DNA of 64,000 nucleotides from Watersipora subatra (lineage: Eukaryota; Bryozoa; Gymnolaemata; Cheilostomatida; Watersiporidae): positions 53,983,114 to 54,047,113 of the forward strand of contig NC_088712.1 of NCBI RefSeq assembly GCF_963576615.1. The letters are read 5' to 3'. How positions within the stretch are numbered: the first letter of the stretch is position 1; every line of letters starts with the position of its first letter. The position numbers were made by a program, and so were the translations under genes. A model generated the notes under the pieces. That model was not told the DNA's origin, did not search any database, and worked only from the letters and a program-made list of their open reading frames with translations. Shown here piece by piece: positions 22,096 to 34,197 of the stretch.

Positions 22096-23160
22096 TTAGT
22101 TGTAGTTATAATAGAGTGTTAAACTCCAAAATTTTTTAGATTGACACGAAACAAATTACAATAATTTAAAAAAATAGAATCCTAAACATCTATAAAAGTC
22201 TGGCAGCAAAATAGGAGTAAATAGGAATAAGAAGGAATAAGAATGGATAAGAAGAAATAAGAATAAGAATGAGAAAGACATATGTTAATAAAATAGATGT
22301 TCTGGTAATCTTTAATCCCTTTAATCTGCCATCCCTAAGGGTTTACAAGTAGAAAACGTTATTGTTTGTCATAAATAGTGATACACAAACTTTTTTGTCT
22401 AATTATTGAGTCTCTCAAAAAACTTTCCATTGGCAAACTTCAATAATATAATAATTGCTTTTATTCACAAAGTGTTTATGAAATACAGCAATGCGTTCAC
22501 GTTCACATGGTTAATCTTCTATGTTAATTATTGAAATTCTTGATGTAAAAGCTTGACCATTATGTAATGGGTCTTGCCTGTCTGGCTCTTATGGCTAATA
22601 ACGAGGTACTATTTAGTAAAGACTGACTTCTAGGGAGCAGCACGCATGATACTAATATACCTAATGAATGATTTTCTACAACTGCTAGTATGAACTTGTT
22701 TCTCTTATGATGCCAACTATTGCTATAAAACTATGTTTGAATATTAAACGATAAACTATAAACGATGCTTTGAATGTTGTAATTTTTTCTTGAGTAATCC
22801 GGATTGATTGAAATTGAAAATCCGCAAAACAGAAACCAATAAATGCGTATCATAATAAAGTCATCGTTTCATTAATCATAAGCATTTTCCTGGTTTCCTG
22901 GTTTGGTAGGCAACTTAGAAAGTTGAGTAAGAGACATAATGAAGGGGGTCACAAACATTTTGCCCTTTAACATTTCACAAAATGTAACAAAAAAACCGTG
23001 AACCACAACAACAACTGCTATCACCATAGTACTTGCTGAGAAATCTCTCTGGGCCAGAGTATAAAAGAAGTTCACATATTTTTCATATTTGAGTTTTTTA
23101 TTTTTTGTTTATTTCTTTAGTGTTTAGTTTTTAATGAATATGTTTCACCCTTTTACCCTT

Positions 23161-23395
23161 TTTGGCCTTTCAATTCATGTGAGAACATCACATGTCAAAA
23201 CAATAACCAAATGGAATGACCACGTCAGAGAAATAAACTGATTCCAATCTACGGTGGTTTCGTGATGGCTGCAATTAACTGTTCGTTTTTGAGCTTTTAA
23301 AAGCTTGTAATCACATTTCCAAATATTTTGCATTTGCAACCAGCAGAGTAAGACATGGTGAATCTTTTGATACCAAATAACTGTAATGAAATTGA
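23161..23395 (+). repeat. Partial copy of the 51.8-52.9 kb inverted-repeat element
   Basis: It matches the right arm at about 52680-52915: AACATCAC-GTCAAAACAATAACCA, GGCTGC-ATTAACTGTTC, TTTTTGAGCTTTTAA, CAGAGTAAGACATGGTGAA, ATACCAAATAACTGTAATG. It breaks off before the terminal GTTGCAAGTCAACC. Confidence 0.75.
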
Positions 23396-23544
23396 AAATT
23401 GAAAATGAAATTGAAAATGAAACTGTAATAAAAGAAATTTACATATTTTTCATATTCAAGGTTTTTATTTTTTGTTTATTTCTTTAATGTTTAATTTTTA
23501 ATGAATATGTTTTACCGCATGAAGTACTAAAGCTGCAAAAGTTG

Positions 23545-23672
23545 AGTAGTGTAGAGAGGAACTACTGTACAGTGTAATAGAGAGGAACTACTGTACAGTG
23601 TAATAGAGAGGAACTACTATACAGTGTAATAGAGAGTAACTACTGTACAGTGTAATAGAGAGGAACTACTGT
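23545..23672. repeat. Minisatellite, 31-bp unit, four to five copies
   Basis: The unit reads AGAGAGGAACTACTGTACAG then TGTAAT. It lies in GPCR intron 2. Confidence 0.85.
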
Positions 23673-24114
23673 AAAGTGTTTATGGTTATTGTAAAAATAT
23701 TATAGTCTATTTCTATTGGAATAATTTATATTATGATCGGGGTTGTCTTCCCACCTTTTCTCCATCTGCAATATCTGCAGCTAACTTTGAAGCCAGAACG
23801 AAGAATAAAGCCCAAGAAAGCCACCGCACACAATAATATTTCAATTAACAGCTTTAAAGTTATTCATACTAGAAAGTCGTCTCAGCTAAAAAATATGCTG
23901 AAATCATCTTGGTAGTGCGCCACTTATCTAAATCCAACTGGTAATTGGATAAAAGTCGCTGTCTAGACTTAGACAATCAATCTGATTGGTTATCTAGGCA
24001 ATGAGCGAGAAGTGAATGATATAGTAATGGGGAGGTTTGTCCCAGTAAACCGGAATTAGTATAGACCCTGAGACTAAGTGAGACTTTTCTACTTTACTAA
24101 GGGTTATGTTGTAG

Positions 24115-24267
24115 GTGTGTAGTGACCATGGGAGTATTCAGATTGATAGCAGTGTTTGCTCCTCTTAAGGCCTCTTCTCTTTGCACCATGAGACGAGTGC
24201 GACTCACGCTTCTATTCATTTCCGTGTTTAGCATCATTGTTAACCTGCCAATGGCCTTCGAGCAAAG
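24115..24267 (+). CDS. Class A GPCR, exon 3 (TM3 end, loop 2, TM4)
   Basis: The acceptor is TTATGTTGTAG at 24114 and the donor is CAAAG|GTATGT at 24268. It encodes residues 149-198. GVFRLIAVFAPLKA (about 154-167) lines up with the E/DRY region of class A receptors, written ERYIAV.PL.A in peptide receptors. Arg is kept, but the acidic residue is Phe and Tyr is Leu. TM4 reads LTLLFISVFSIIVNLP, and the N.P.FE ending is typical of FMRFamide-receptor-like proteins. Confidence 0.8.
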
Positions 24268-25044
24268 GTATGTCTTATACAACAAAAGCTCTTAGTGTAT
24301 TACAAAAGGGCTCGCGTCTGGATCCTCTCTGGAGGTTCATACAGCTCCCTTTTACCATCCGATATAATGATAGCTTGTTCTTTCAAACAAACTATTTTGA
24401 GGGATCATGCTTAGGTCTCTCAGTGTTTTTCACAATGTGTCAGTTTTGAACACCTACTAGCACCTGTTAGTAGAGGTTTTCAAGTGTCATACCAACTAAA
24501 GCTTTAACTGCAGACAGTCTTTCTGCAGATATAAACTAGGACATTGGTCTAAAAGTGTAATACAGAAGATAGAGAAATGATCCTTTATAGAATTTTTGTG
24601 TGGCTTTAAAATTTATAAGAAAAGCACAAAGATACTCGAGACTAAAATCTCCACAAGTTTAAGCAAATCATGAAAACATTTGGCTTACTATATTATTATA
24701 TACCGTATATATGTACATATGTACATAAATACGGTATATATGTACATTGTACATATAAATTATAGGTGTACAGGCTAAAGTCAATGGCTTGGTGGCAAAA
24801 ATTTTGTACTTCTTCCACTTTCTGGGATCTTAATAACTGAGACTTGTGACTGTCAATTAAATTGTAATATTGAATATTTTGGTGGCCATCAGCTGCGATG
24901 AAAAACTAGAAGTTCATTTTAATGCTAATGTTTAAGTTGTCACGAAAAGGCGTTTGTATGAAGTGACAATAGAAAAGAAAAATGGTAAGACATAAATTAC
25001 CTGAGTTGTACTGACTATCTGCTTTGATTGAAGCAGTTTCTATA

Positions 25045-25450
25045 TAATTCCACATCATATCATATCATTTAATAAACCGTCCCATCCCATTTCATACCAT
25101 ATCTGCCTGCCACCTCATATCACATCATACCACCACATCTCATACTATACCAAATGGTAAAACAACACACCACATCATACCACTACAGCTCATATCATAC
25201 AAAATCTGCCGCATCATACCACCACATATCATACCACACCAAATCATACCTACTACAACACACCATATCATACGACCACATCTCATACTGTACCAAATCA
25301 TACTACAACATACCATATCACACCATCACATCTCATTATCATACCAAGTTGTACTACAACACACCGTATCACATTCAACATCTCCTACCATGCTATACCA
25401 TGCCATTTAATACCATTCAATACTACACCATACCACACCATAACATCTAA
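25045..25450. repeat. Degenerate CATAC/CATAT-rich tandem repeat
   Basis: A strand-biased run of CATATCATAC and CCACATCTCATAC blocks almost devoid of G. It stays open in one frame as a Tyr/His/Ser-rich string, which follows from its composition and does not imply a gene. It lies in GPCR intron 3. Confidence 0.75.
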
Positions 25451-26650
25451 TACCAGTGGTACCTCTTGATGTCCCTCCCAACTCATCGATTCACCTTGAT
25501 GTTACTTCGAATTCGTTGGCACATCTTGATGCAACTGCCTTACAACATTATATAAAAGCTGTCATTACTGTTTTTGTACCTGCCACTAAAAGGAAGAGAT
25601 TTTGTCACATCACTGTGAAAGCCTAGCAGACTGAACCTAGGGAAGGTGACGATAGAAGCTCATATCAGATCAACTCATGCATAATTAAGTAAAAAATAAA
25701 TTGAGCTGTAGCCGAGTCTATTTTTAAAACGAATGCTAGTCTATATTTAGAATCATTTTTTAAAAATTTCAATTAATTTTAAAGCTAAACATCAAAATTA
25801 CAACTGATTGTTGTTGATGGCCAAGGATGATCTTGCAAAATTTTTTAGTTGAGTTTATTAGAAAGTACCAGTAATTTCTTACCATTTGTAATTGTTTTTG
25901 ATGTTTGAGGTGAACTGATTGCCAGGATTTTAAAGATTGAAATCGACAAAAGTTGACTGCGGTTAGAACGCTCAGATCAAGCAAAAGTTTGATCATGACG
26001 TCTATAATAGTTGCAAAGAGACTGAAAGAATAGAGATGTGCAAAGCTGCAACATGAATGCAATAGCCGATATCAACTAGAGGGACTAGTAATGTCATGTT
26101 GCATGTATTTCTTTTGCTGAGCGTTTAACTGCAATCAAGTTTTACTGATTTTAATCTTGAAACATTTTAGCAGTCAGGTCACCTCAAACATAAAAAAACT
26201 CGCAAGTGATAGAAAAGTATCGATACTTCTTGATAAAATCTACTAATCCTTTGCGCAAGTTCACTCTCAATCGATAGCTTCTGTAACAATTGCCGATTAA
26301 GGGACTGTATCTCTTATCGATTTAATTAAATTATTTGTTATGTTTTTTCTTATTAATTTATTTTAATGAACTGTCAAGCTTGTCTCATTACTTAATCAGC
26401 AGTTAGCTACTTCAGTTGATAATATGAACTTGCCAAGTTCTATGTTACTTGAATTTTAACTGCTGATCAAGTGTGATTTGATATGCAATCATATTTTTGA
26501 TAATGTGAAGGCTACTGGATAGCTGACCAGTCAAGTTCAACCTGCTTGTTCATGTCAGAATTTCTGATGATCAAGATGCATATTTCTAAAGCATTCATAA
26601 TACAAATTGCACATTCACTGCATGTGTTAACATTATGGGCACTATTACAG
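25451..26650. other. GPCR intron 3, last part
   Basis: No exon or repeat family is recognised. A minus-strand open frame at 25769-26062 has no domain. Confidence 0.4.
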
Positions 26651-26788
26651 ATTGAAAGATGGAAGGTTTACAGCCAATGGTGCTATTACAAAATACAACA
26701 CCATTTCTGTTGTCTTCTCAGTTCCGATACCCATTCTGTCTGTTTTCGTCATTAACATCATCCTTATCGCTAGGATACGTCTCTACAG
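26651..26788 (+). CDS. Class A GPCR, exon 4 (extracellular loop 2, TM5)
   Basis: The acceptor is ACTATTACAG at 26650 and the donor is CTACAG|GTTGGT at 26789. It encodes residues 200-244. A short loop 2 without Cys is followed by TM5 (TISVVFSVPIPILSVFVINI) and the start of intracellular loop 3 (LIARIRLYR). The phase matches exon 5, giving RLYR-TQMKKLL. The donor sequence is repeated 15 times immediately downstream. The frame also stays open through that array to a stop at 27426-27428, so a longer in-frame isoform is formally possible. Confidence 0.75.
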
Positions 26789-27373
26789 GTTGGTACAACC
26801 TTCGTATGTCCCATACATTCTCTACAAGTTGGTACAACCTTCGTATGTCCCATACATTCTCTACAGGTTGGTACAACCTTCGTATGTCCCATACATTCTC
26901 TACAAGTTGGTACAACCTTCGTATGTCCCATACATTCTCTACAGGTTGGTACAACCTTCGTATGTCCCATACATTCTCTACAGGTTGGTACAACCTTCGT
27001 ATGTCCCATACATTCTCTACAGGTTGGTACAACCTTCGTATGTCCCATACGTTCTCTACAGGTTGGTACAACCTTCGTATGTCCCATTCATTCTCTACAG
27101 GTTGGTACAACCTTCATATGTCCCATACATTCTCTACAGGTTGGTACAACCTTCGTATGTCCCATACATTCTCTACAAGTTGGTACAACCTTCGTATGTC
27201 CCATACATTCTCTACAGGTTGGTACAACCTTCGTATGTCCCATACATTCTCTACAGGTTGGTACAACCTTCGTATGTCCCATACGTTCTCTACAGGTTGG
27301 TACAACCTTCGTATGTCCCATTCATTCTCTACAGGTTGGTACAACCTTCATATGTCCCATACATTCTCTACAG
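26789..27373 (+). repeat. 39-bp minisatellite carrying the exon-4 splice donor, 15 units
   Basis: Fifteen units of exactly 39 bp, each GTTGGTACAACCTTCGTATG, then TCCCATACATTCTCTACAG. The unit ends with a copy of the last bases of exon 4 (ATACGTCTCTACAG) and begins with the intron start (GTTGGT), so every unit repeats the donor. As 39 is a multiple of 3, the exon-4 frame stays open, with a 13-residue repeat (LVQPSYVPYILYR). The variant order of units 4-9 recurs as 10-15 with small changes. Confidence 0.95.
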
Positions 27374-27484
27374 GTTGGTACATTTATTCTCAGCCACTTT
27401 TTTGATCGATAGGATGCGAAGTCTCTGAACAATTCATCAATGCTAATTTCTCTCAAGGATATAGCTATATTGATATAATCCTTT

Positions 27485-27660
27485 GTGTGTGTTTTGCGAG
27501 TGTGTGTGCGCGCGTGCATGCATGGGTGCGAACGTACGCTCATGCGTGTGTATACATGCATGCGTGTGTATGTGTGTGCTCATGTGTATCTGGGTGTATG
27601 TGTGTGCTTGTGTGTATGTGTGTACATGCGCACGTGTGCATGTATGTGGGTACGTGTAGT
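27485..27660. repeat. TG/TGCG-rich simple repeat
   Basis: An imperfect (TG)n tract with GCATGCATG and GTGTATGTGTG interruptions. Apparent coding frames here result from the simple composition. Confidence 0.9.
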
Positions 27661-27914
27661 CATTGTGTGAATACTATGTGTTTTCACATTTCTTTCCATT
27701 TTTACTTCACACACATACAACGCCAAATCGTTAAAATATTTGGTTACAAAAAATTCCATCTGGTTCCTGTGAACCAGCCCCATTAAATACCCACCTGCTG
27801 GCTATTTGATTTTAAAAATTGTTTGACAAAAACTTGTTGTTTTTTCATACCACATAAATCATTCCGATATAACTACATGCACATTAATAATGAAGCTGTC
27901 TAAATTTCAGGGTT

Positions 27915-28220
27915 TGCTTTTCTGTCGTTCAACTGTCTAGTTATAGCAACAAAGATTTAGGAACAAAAATCTCCTTGGCAATGTAATTGAACTTGGATCC
28001 TTGAGTTCTAGCTGGCCATACTGCCAAATGATTGTGCACATACTTATTACACTAGTGAAAATATGCAGAAAATACTGTTGGTTACTCCAAGCTTGCTTGA
28101 ATATCATGATTGTATGAGAGATCATTGCGCACTATAAGCACTCATGATAAGCACACTTACAGGAACAAGCTGGCGACTGACGAACATACCGTACACAGCT
28201 CTTATTATAGTAAAGATTTA
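27915..28220 (-). repeat. tRNA-like SINE remnants
   Basis: On the minus strand a B-box-like GTTCAATTACATTGCC (27992-27977) and the body TTGCTATAACTAGACAG match the copy at 6690-6873. At 28200 a plus-strand tail CTTATTATAGTAAAGATTTA matches that at 4115. There may be two SINE pieces side by side. Confidence 0.5.
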
Positions 28221-28734
28221 AACTAGCTCAAGTTACTTAAATTCTTAAATTAACTATTTTATTACCAATAATATGTAATAACTTGAAGCAAATTGCTGAA
28301 CACCATGAAAATTCAAAAGAAAGGCTAAAATAAAAAGCCTTTCTCTTCAGCAAAAATCTTAGAAAATCGAAAGGCCTATTCTTATTGTGTTATAAAGCTG
28401 CTACGATTAAGTCCTAGCAATTAAGTACAGTAATCGACATACAGAATTTAACAAATTCTGTATGTCATTGCTTACTACTATAACAGAAGGTGAATAAAGC
28501 AACTCTGTTAGAGCAAAAGAAGAACTAGAAGTAATAAGAGGTTATTATATTTGCTACTTAGACCTGTCCTTCTGACCTTCTTCTGTAAAGAGATAATTTT
28601 CCCTAACAAAAGGTAAAATCCTATTTGTCAAATTATGAAGCAACGTGAATACATATCATAGCAACGCATGATATGTAATATATTGTTATGTTTTATGTAC
28701 ATTTTGAATGAGTACTCTACAACGACCACCTTTT

Positions 28735-28905
28735 TTAAGTCATGCGATCACTCCTTAGGACTATGTGCCTACTCCTTCAAGTCAGGTGATTACTCCATAA
28801 AGACATGGGAAGTCTTTTTAATGTCATGTGATCACTGTTTGAGGTCAGGTGATCACCCTTTGAGCTCATATGATCACATGATCTTACGGAGTGACCATTC
28901 CTTAA
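28735..28905. repeat. Degenerate repeat with GTGATCAC motifs
   Basis: About five diverged copies of a roughly 30-bp unit containing GTCA-GTGATCAC-CC. Each carries the palindrome GTGATCAC or a variant. Confidence 0.6.
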
Positions 28906-30477
28906 GTTGAGGCAAAAATACAGGTGAGCTAAGAGGCTCATCTGAGGTTGTCTTTTGGTCTCAGCCACACCTAAACTCAACAGATGTTTTATCGAAATGC
29001 GCAGGTGGAATGGTGGAAGTTCGATAGAATAGAGATATGTTGGCTCTCAACTAGGTCACACATAAATGCATAACGTGTTTATATTGAATAATAAGGTTTA
29101 TGTCTGATGTAATTAAACGATTACGCTCGCATCGCGTGCCTATAAAGAACATCAAATGTTCCTAAATTCTCTTACGTAACAATCAATCGACAATTAATTG
29201 AACTTCCTATGGATGTTTAGCATACGCTCAGGTTTTACGGTTATGTCTAAACCTTTAACCTTTAGATGTATTCTGTGTCATGTTCTAGCCAGTAGACAAA
29301 ATATTGTTGAATAACTCATAGAGTGTTTCCAATGAGTAATTCTATGCTATTGAATATTTACTGACAAAAATATTTAAAGAAATGCCCATGGAAATGGGTA
29401 ACTTTAGCCACTCCCTTGTGACCAGTTTGGGACCATGTGACCTGTTTGGGACCATGTGACCAGTTTGGGAGTGTTTCTTCCGGATTTATTTTGACCGGCT
29501 GAAAAACTAACCAACTGAAAAAAGAATTTTACTATTTTGGACTGTACAGTTTTTTGCATATGCTGAGTTTTGGTTGAGCAGCAAAGCTAGCTCTCTGTAA
29601 GATTCCAAGTCAATAGATGTACTATAATGGGTGGCAGGCGATGGCAAGTGCTGGCAGGTGCATCTATTACCTATTTACTTTAGAACGTAATGTAATTAAA
29701 CTCTATGTTTCATTTATGAGCTCTAATCAACCGAAATATTTAGAGTCGATCATCTGAAGGCTGTTGAAGGGCTGGCTCACTAATTGACATTGAGGATGGC
29801 GTGTATTGTTCCTATAATCTCTCATTAATGCACTCATTACATTAGCTTTCATATCGATTCACCAATCAGGGCAAAAAATATGTTTACTGACGTATCGTTA
29901 GTTTACTCTGTTGGTGTCACTCTGTTTATATTTCCATGGTGAAAATATTCAATTGATTTAGACTCGTGTAGAATAGGTTGTTGAACTTGTTTTAGACTTA
30001 TGTGTCAAGTTGCGGCTTTTCATCGAAGAAAGAAGGAAGTAAACACAGCTCACTTTGGCAGTTACTTTAAATTTTTAAACGTAATAATATTAATTAACTG
30101 AAGAGTACATTACAAATATGGCAATAATACATGTATGAGTAATAATAAAATGTGCTCACCACCATGTATGGCAAGGGATATATGGATCATCTACCCATTT
30201 AGCATCTGGAATAGCTAAGACACTGCGTGTTATGGACAGGCAAACATCACGTATTCCATCCTTCCCATTTATCAGTATTTTTTAAAACGTGAATAAACAA
30301 TCTTGTACGCTGGATGAAAACTAGCAATGAACTATTAATAGTTTATACACTTGAATAGAGGAGAGTTTTTGATCTTAATAGCAAAGCGTCACCCATAGTT
30401 TATAGTTCATAGCATTTCAGCTAACAAAAACTTGTGTTAAATAACAGGTAGAATAACATATTAATATAACTATAATG
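28906..30477. other. GPCR intron 4, middle part
   Basis: No exon is recognised. A short 22-bp triplicate (ACCAGTTTGGGACCATGTG) lies at 29418-29472. Confidence 0.45.
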
Positions 30478-31172
30478 TATTTATAGGACCCAGATGAAAA
30501 ATAATTTAATAATAAAAATGATAACGTATTTGTAGGTCCCAGATGAGAAATAATTTAATAATAAAAATGATAATGTATTTGTAGGACTCAGATGAAAAAT
30601 AGTTTATTATTAAAAATGATAATGTATTTGTAGAACTCAGATGAAAAATAGTTTATTATTAAAAATGATAATGTATTTGTAGGACCCAGATGAAAAATAA
30701 TTTATTATTAAAAATGATAATGTATTTGCAGGGCCCAGATGAAAAATAGTTTATTAATAAAAATGATAATGTATTTGTAGGACCCAAATGAAAAATAATT
30801 TATTATTAAAAATGATAATGTATTTGTAGGACCCAAATGAAAAATAATTTATTATTAAAAATGATAATGTATTTGTAGGACCCAAATGAAAAATAGTTTA
30901 TTAATAAAAATGATAATGTATTTGTAGGACCCAGATGAAAAATAGTTTATTAATAAAAATGATAATGTATTTGCAGGACCCAGATGAAAAATAGTTTATT
31001 AATAAAAATGATAATGTATTTGCAGGACCCAGATGAAAAATAGTTTATTAATAAAAATGATAATGTATTTGTAGGACCCAGATGAAAAATAGTTTATTAA
31101 TAAAAATGATAATGTATTTGCAGGACCCAGATGAAAAATAGTTTATTAATAAAAATGATAATGTATTTGTAG
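30478..31172 (+). repeat. 49-bp minisatellite carrying the exon-5 splice acceptor, 14 units
   Basis: The units contain ATGATAATGTATTTGTAG, then GACCCAGATGAAAAATAG, then TTTATTAATAAAA. The TTTGTAG|GACCCAGATGAAAAA part is a copy of the true acceptor and the first 15 bases of exon 5. The array runs straight into the functional exon at 31173. The oldest, left-most units are the most diverged. A decoy acceptor would lead to an in-frame stop within about 17 codons. Confidence 0.95.
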
Positions 31173-31323
31173 GACCCAGATGAAAAAGCTTTTGGAAGGT
31201 CAAAACTGTCCAAAAGATGAAGAATCGACCAAACTGGCCCGCAGTAATTCAAAAATTAGCAGACAAGGGGAGACAACTCTCATATCAGTTTCTCTATTCA
31301 CCGTTTTCATGTGCATGCCGAAT
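31173..31323 (+). CDS. Class A GPCR, exon 5 (intracellular loop 3, TM6)
   Basis: The acceptor is TATTTGTAG at 31172 and the donor is CCGAAT|GTAAGT at 31324. It encodes residues 246-295. Loop 3 is polar (KLLEGQNCPKDEESTKLARS). TM6 starts at RQGETTLISVSLFTVFMCMP and carries the C-x-P motif. Fourteen copies of the acceptor with the first bases of this exon lie in tandem just upstream. Confidence 0.75.
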
Positions 31324-31739
31324 GTAAGTAAAACGGTTTAATGCATTATTCTGTAAAAAGTTTCCAGCTGTGAAAGGTGTGACAAGCATGTCAGACTTTA
31401 AAATGTTGGTTAATTTAAAATTGGAGAACATACGCCTGACTTTTCAAAATTTTGTTTATGCAAAACTGGTGCACTCATGAATCACAAACACTTTAACCAG
31501 GAAATAAAAAGGGCAAGTTGACAACAAGCCGCTTGTAAAAATCGTGATGTTTTACGATGACAACTGTTAGTTTCTCTAAACCTCGTACATGCATGTAGAC
31601 AAAGTGCTGGCACACCACTAGTTATAGCTTCCGCAAATACAAACTTTTTAGAATGTAGTTGCAACGTCAGGGCACAAAGAGCTTAGCTGGACTAGATGTA
31701 ACCTTATCTAACTTGCTTATATTACCTTGTGTTATGTGC

Positions 31740-34010
31740 AACTATTAACTAGATTTTATACTATTAACTAGCAATTATAGACACCAACTATTGACTAACA
31801 GCTTTTATACTATTAACTAGCAATAATACACACCAACTAGTGACTAACAGCTTTTATACTATTGACTAGCAATAATAAACACCAACTAGTGACTAACAGC
31901 TTTTATACTATTAACTAGCAATAATACACACCAACTAGTGACTAACAGCTTTTATACTATTAACTAGCAATAATACACACCAACTAGGGACTAACAGCTT
32001 TTATACTATTAACTAGCAATAATACACACCAACAAGTGACTAACAGCTTTTATACTATTAACTAGCAATAATACACACCAACTAGTGACTAACAGATTTT
32101 ATACTATTAACTAGCAACAATTGACACCAACTAGTGACTAACAGCTTTTATACTATTGACTAGCAATAATAGACACCAACTATTGACTAACAGCTTTTAT
32201 ACTATTGACTAGCAATAATACACACCAACTAGGGACTAACAGCTTTTATACTATTAACTGGCAATAATACACACCAACAAGTGACTAACAGATTTTATAC
32301 TATTAACTAGCAATGTTACACACCGACTATTGACTAACAGTTTTTATACTATTAACTAGCAACAATTGACACCAACAAGTGACTAACAGCTTTTATACTA
32401 TTAACTAGCAATAATACACACCAACTATTGACTAACAGCTTTTATACTATTAACTAGCAATAATAGACACCAACTAGTGACTAACAGCTTTTATACTATT
32501 AACTAGCAACAATTGACACCAATTAGTGACTAACAGCTTTTATACTATTGACTAGCAATAATAGACATCAACTATTGACTAACAGCTTTTATACTATTAA
32601 CTAGCAATAATACACACCAACTAGTGACTAACAGCTTTTATACTATTAACTAGCAATAATACACACCAACAAGTGACTAATAGCTTTTATACTATTAACT
32701 AGCAATTATAGACGCCAACTATTGACTAACAGCTTTTATACTATCAACTAGCAATAATAGACACCAACTAGTGACTAACAGATTTTATACTATTAATTAG
32801 CAATGTTACACACCGACTATTGACTAACAGTTTTTATACTATTAACTAGCAACAATTGACACCAACAAGTGACTAACAGCTTTTATACTATTAACTAGCA
32901 ATAATACACACCAACTATTGACTAACAGCTTTTATACTATTAACTAGCAATAATAGACACCAACTAGTGACTAACAGATTTTATACTATTAACTAGCAAT
33001 GTTACACACCGACTATTGACTAACAGTTTTTATACTATTAACTAGCAACAATTGACACCAACTAGTGACTAACAGTTTTTATACTATTGACTAGCAATAA
33101 TAGACACCAACTATTGACTAACAGCTTTTATACTATTAACTAGCAACAATTGACACCAACTAGTGACTAACAGCTTTTATACTATTGACTAGCTATAATA
33201 CACACCAACTATTGACTAACAGCTTTTATACTATTAACTAGCAATAATAGACACTAACTATTGACTAACAGCTTTTATACAATTAACTAGCAATAATACA
33301 CACCAACTATTGTCTAACAGCTTTTATACTATTAACTAGCAATAATAGACACCAACTAGTGACTTACAGATTTTATACTATTAACTAGCAATGTTACACA
33401 CCGACTATTGACTAACAGTTTTTATACTATTAACTAGCAACAATTGACACCAACAAGTGACTAACAGCTTTTATACTATTAACTAGCAATAATACACACC
33501 AACTATTGACTAACAGCTTTTATACTATTAACTAGCAATAATAGACACCAACTAGTGACTAACAGATTTTATACTATTAACTAGCAATGTTACACACCGA
33601 CTATTGACTAACAGTTTTTATACTATTAACTAGCAACAATTGACACCAACTAGTGACTAACAGTTTTTATACTATTGACTAGCAATAATAGACACCAACT
33701 ATTGACTAACAGCTTTTATACTATTAACTAGCAACAATTGACACCAACTAGTGACTAACAGCTTTTATACTATTAACTAGCTATAATACACACCAACTAT
33801 TGACTAACAGCTTTTATACTATTAACTAGCAATAATAGACACTAACTATTGACTAACAGCTTTTATACAATTAACTAGCAATAATACACACCAACTATTG
33901 TCTAACAGCTTTTATACTATTAACTAGCAATAATAGACACCAACTAGTGACTTACAGATTTTATACTATTAACTAGCAATAATAGACATCAACTAGTGAC
34001 TATTATGTAC
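31740..34010. repeat. 49-bp minisatellite with higher-order structure, about 46 copies
   Basis: The unit is TGACTAACAGCTTTTATACT, ATTAACTAGC, AATAATACACACCAACTAG. Variant units (AATGTTACACACCGAC, AACAATTGACACC, ATACAATTAACTAG) recur in a fixed order. The block at about 32970-33380 is repeated at about 33558-33968, 588 bp on, which is 12 units. It fills GPCR intron 5. Confidence 0.95.
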
Positions 34011-34197
34011 TTCTCCTGACTAAGAATAATGGAAGTTGTCTAGTGATTGATAGCCAGTGTTTGTTTTACTATAACCCAAGATAACTGGACTGGGTCTGAT
34101 CTGCCACAACCCAATATGTACAGCTTGCTGCTTATTATCACTACATCTTGCCAAATTTATTGAAAATTGAGTAACAAGTGATGCTGTTTTATTACAG

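Noticed and set aside
25154-25450. Tyr/His/Ser-rich open frame
   Set aside because: It is a translation of the CATAC-rich simple repeat.
26718-27561. Minus-strand open frames with 13-residue repeats
   Set aside because: They mirror the 39-bp minisatellite. The exon-4 frame on the plus strand is the relevant one.
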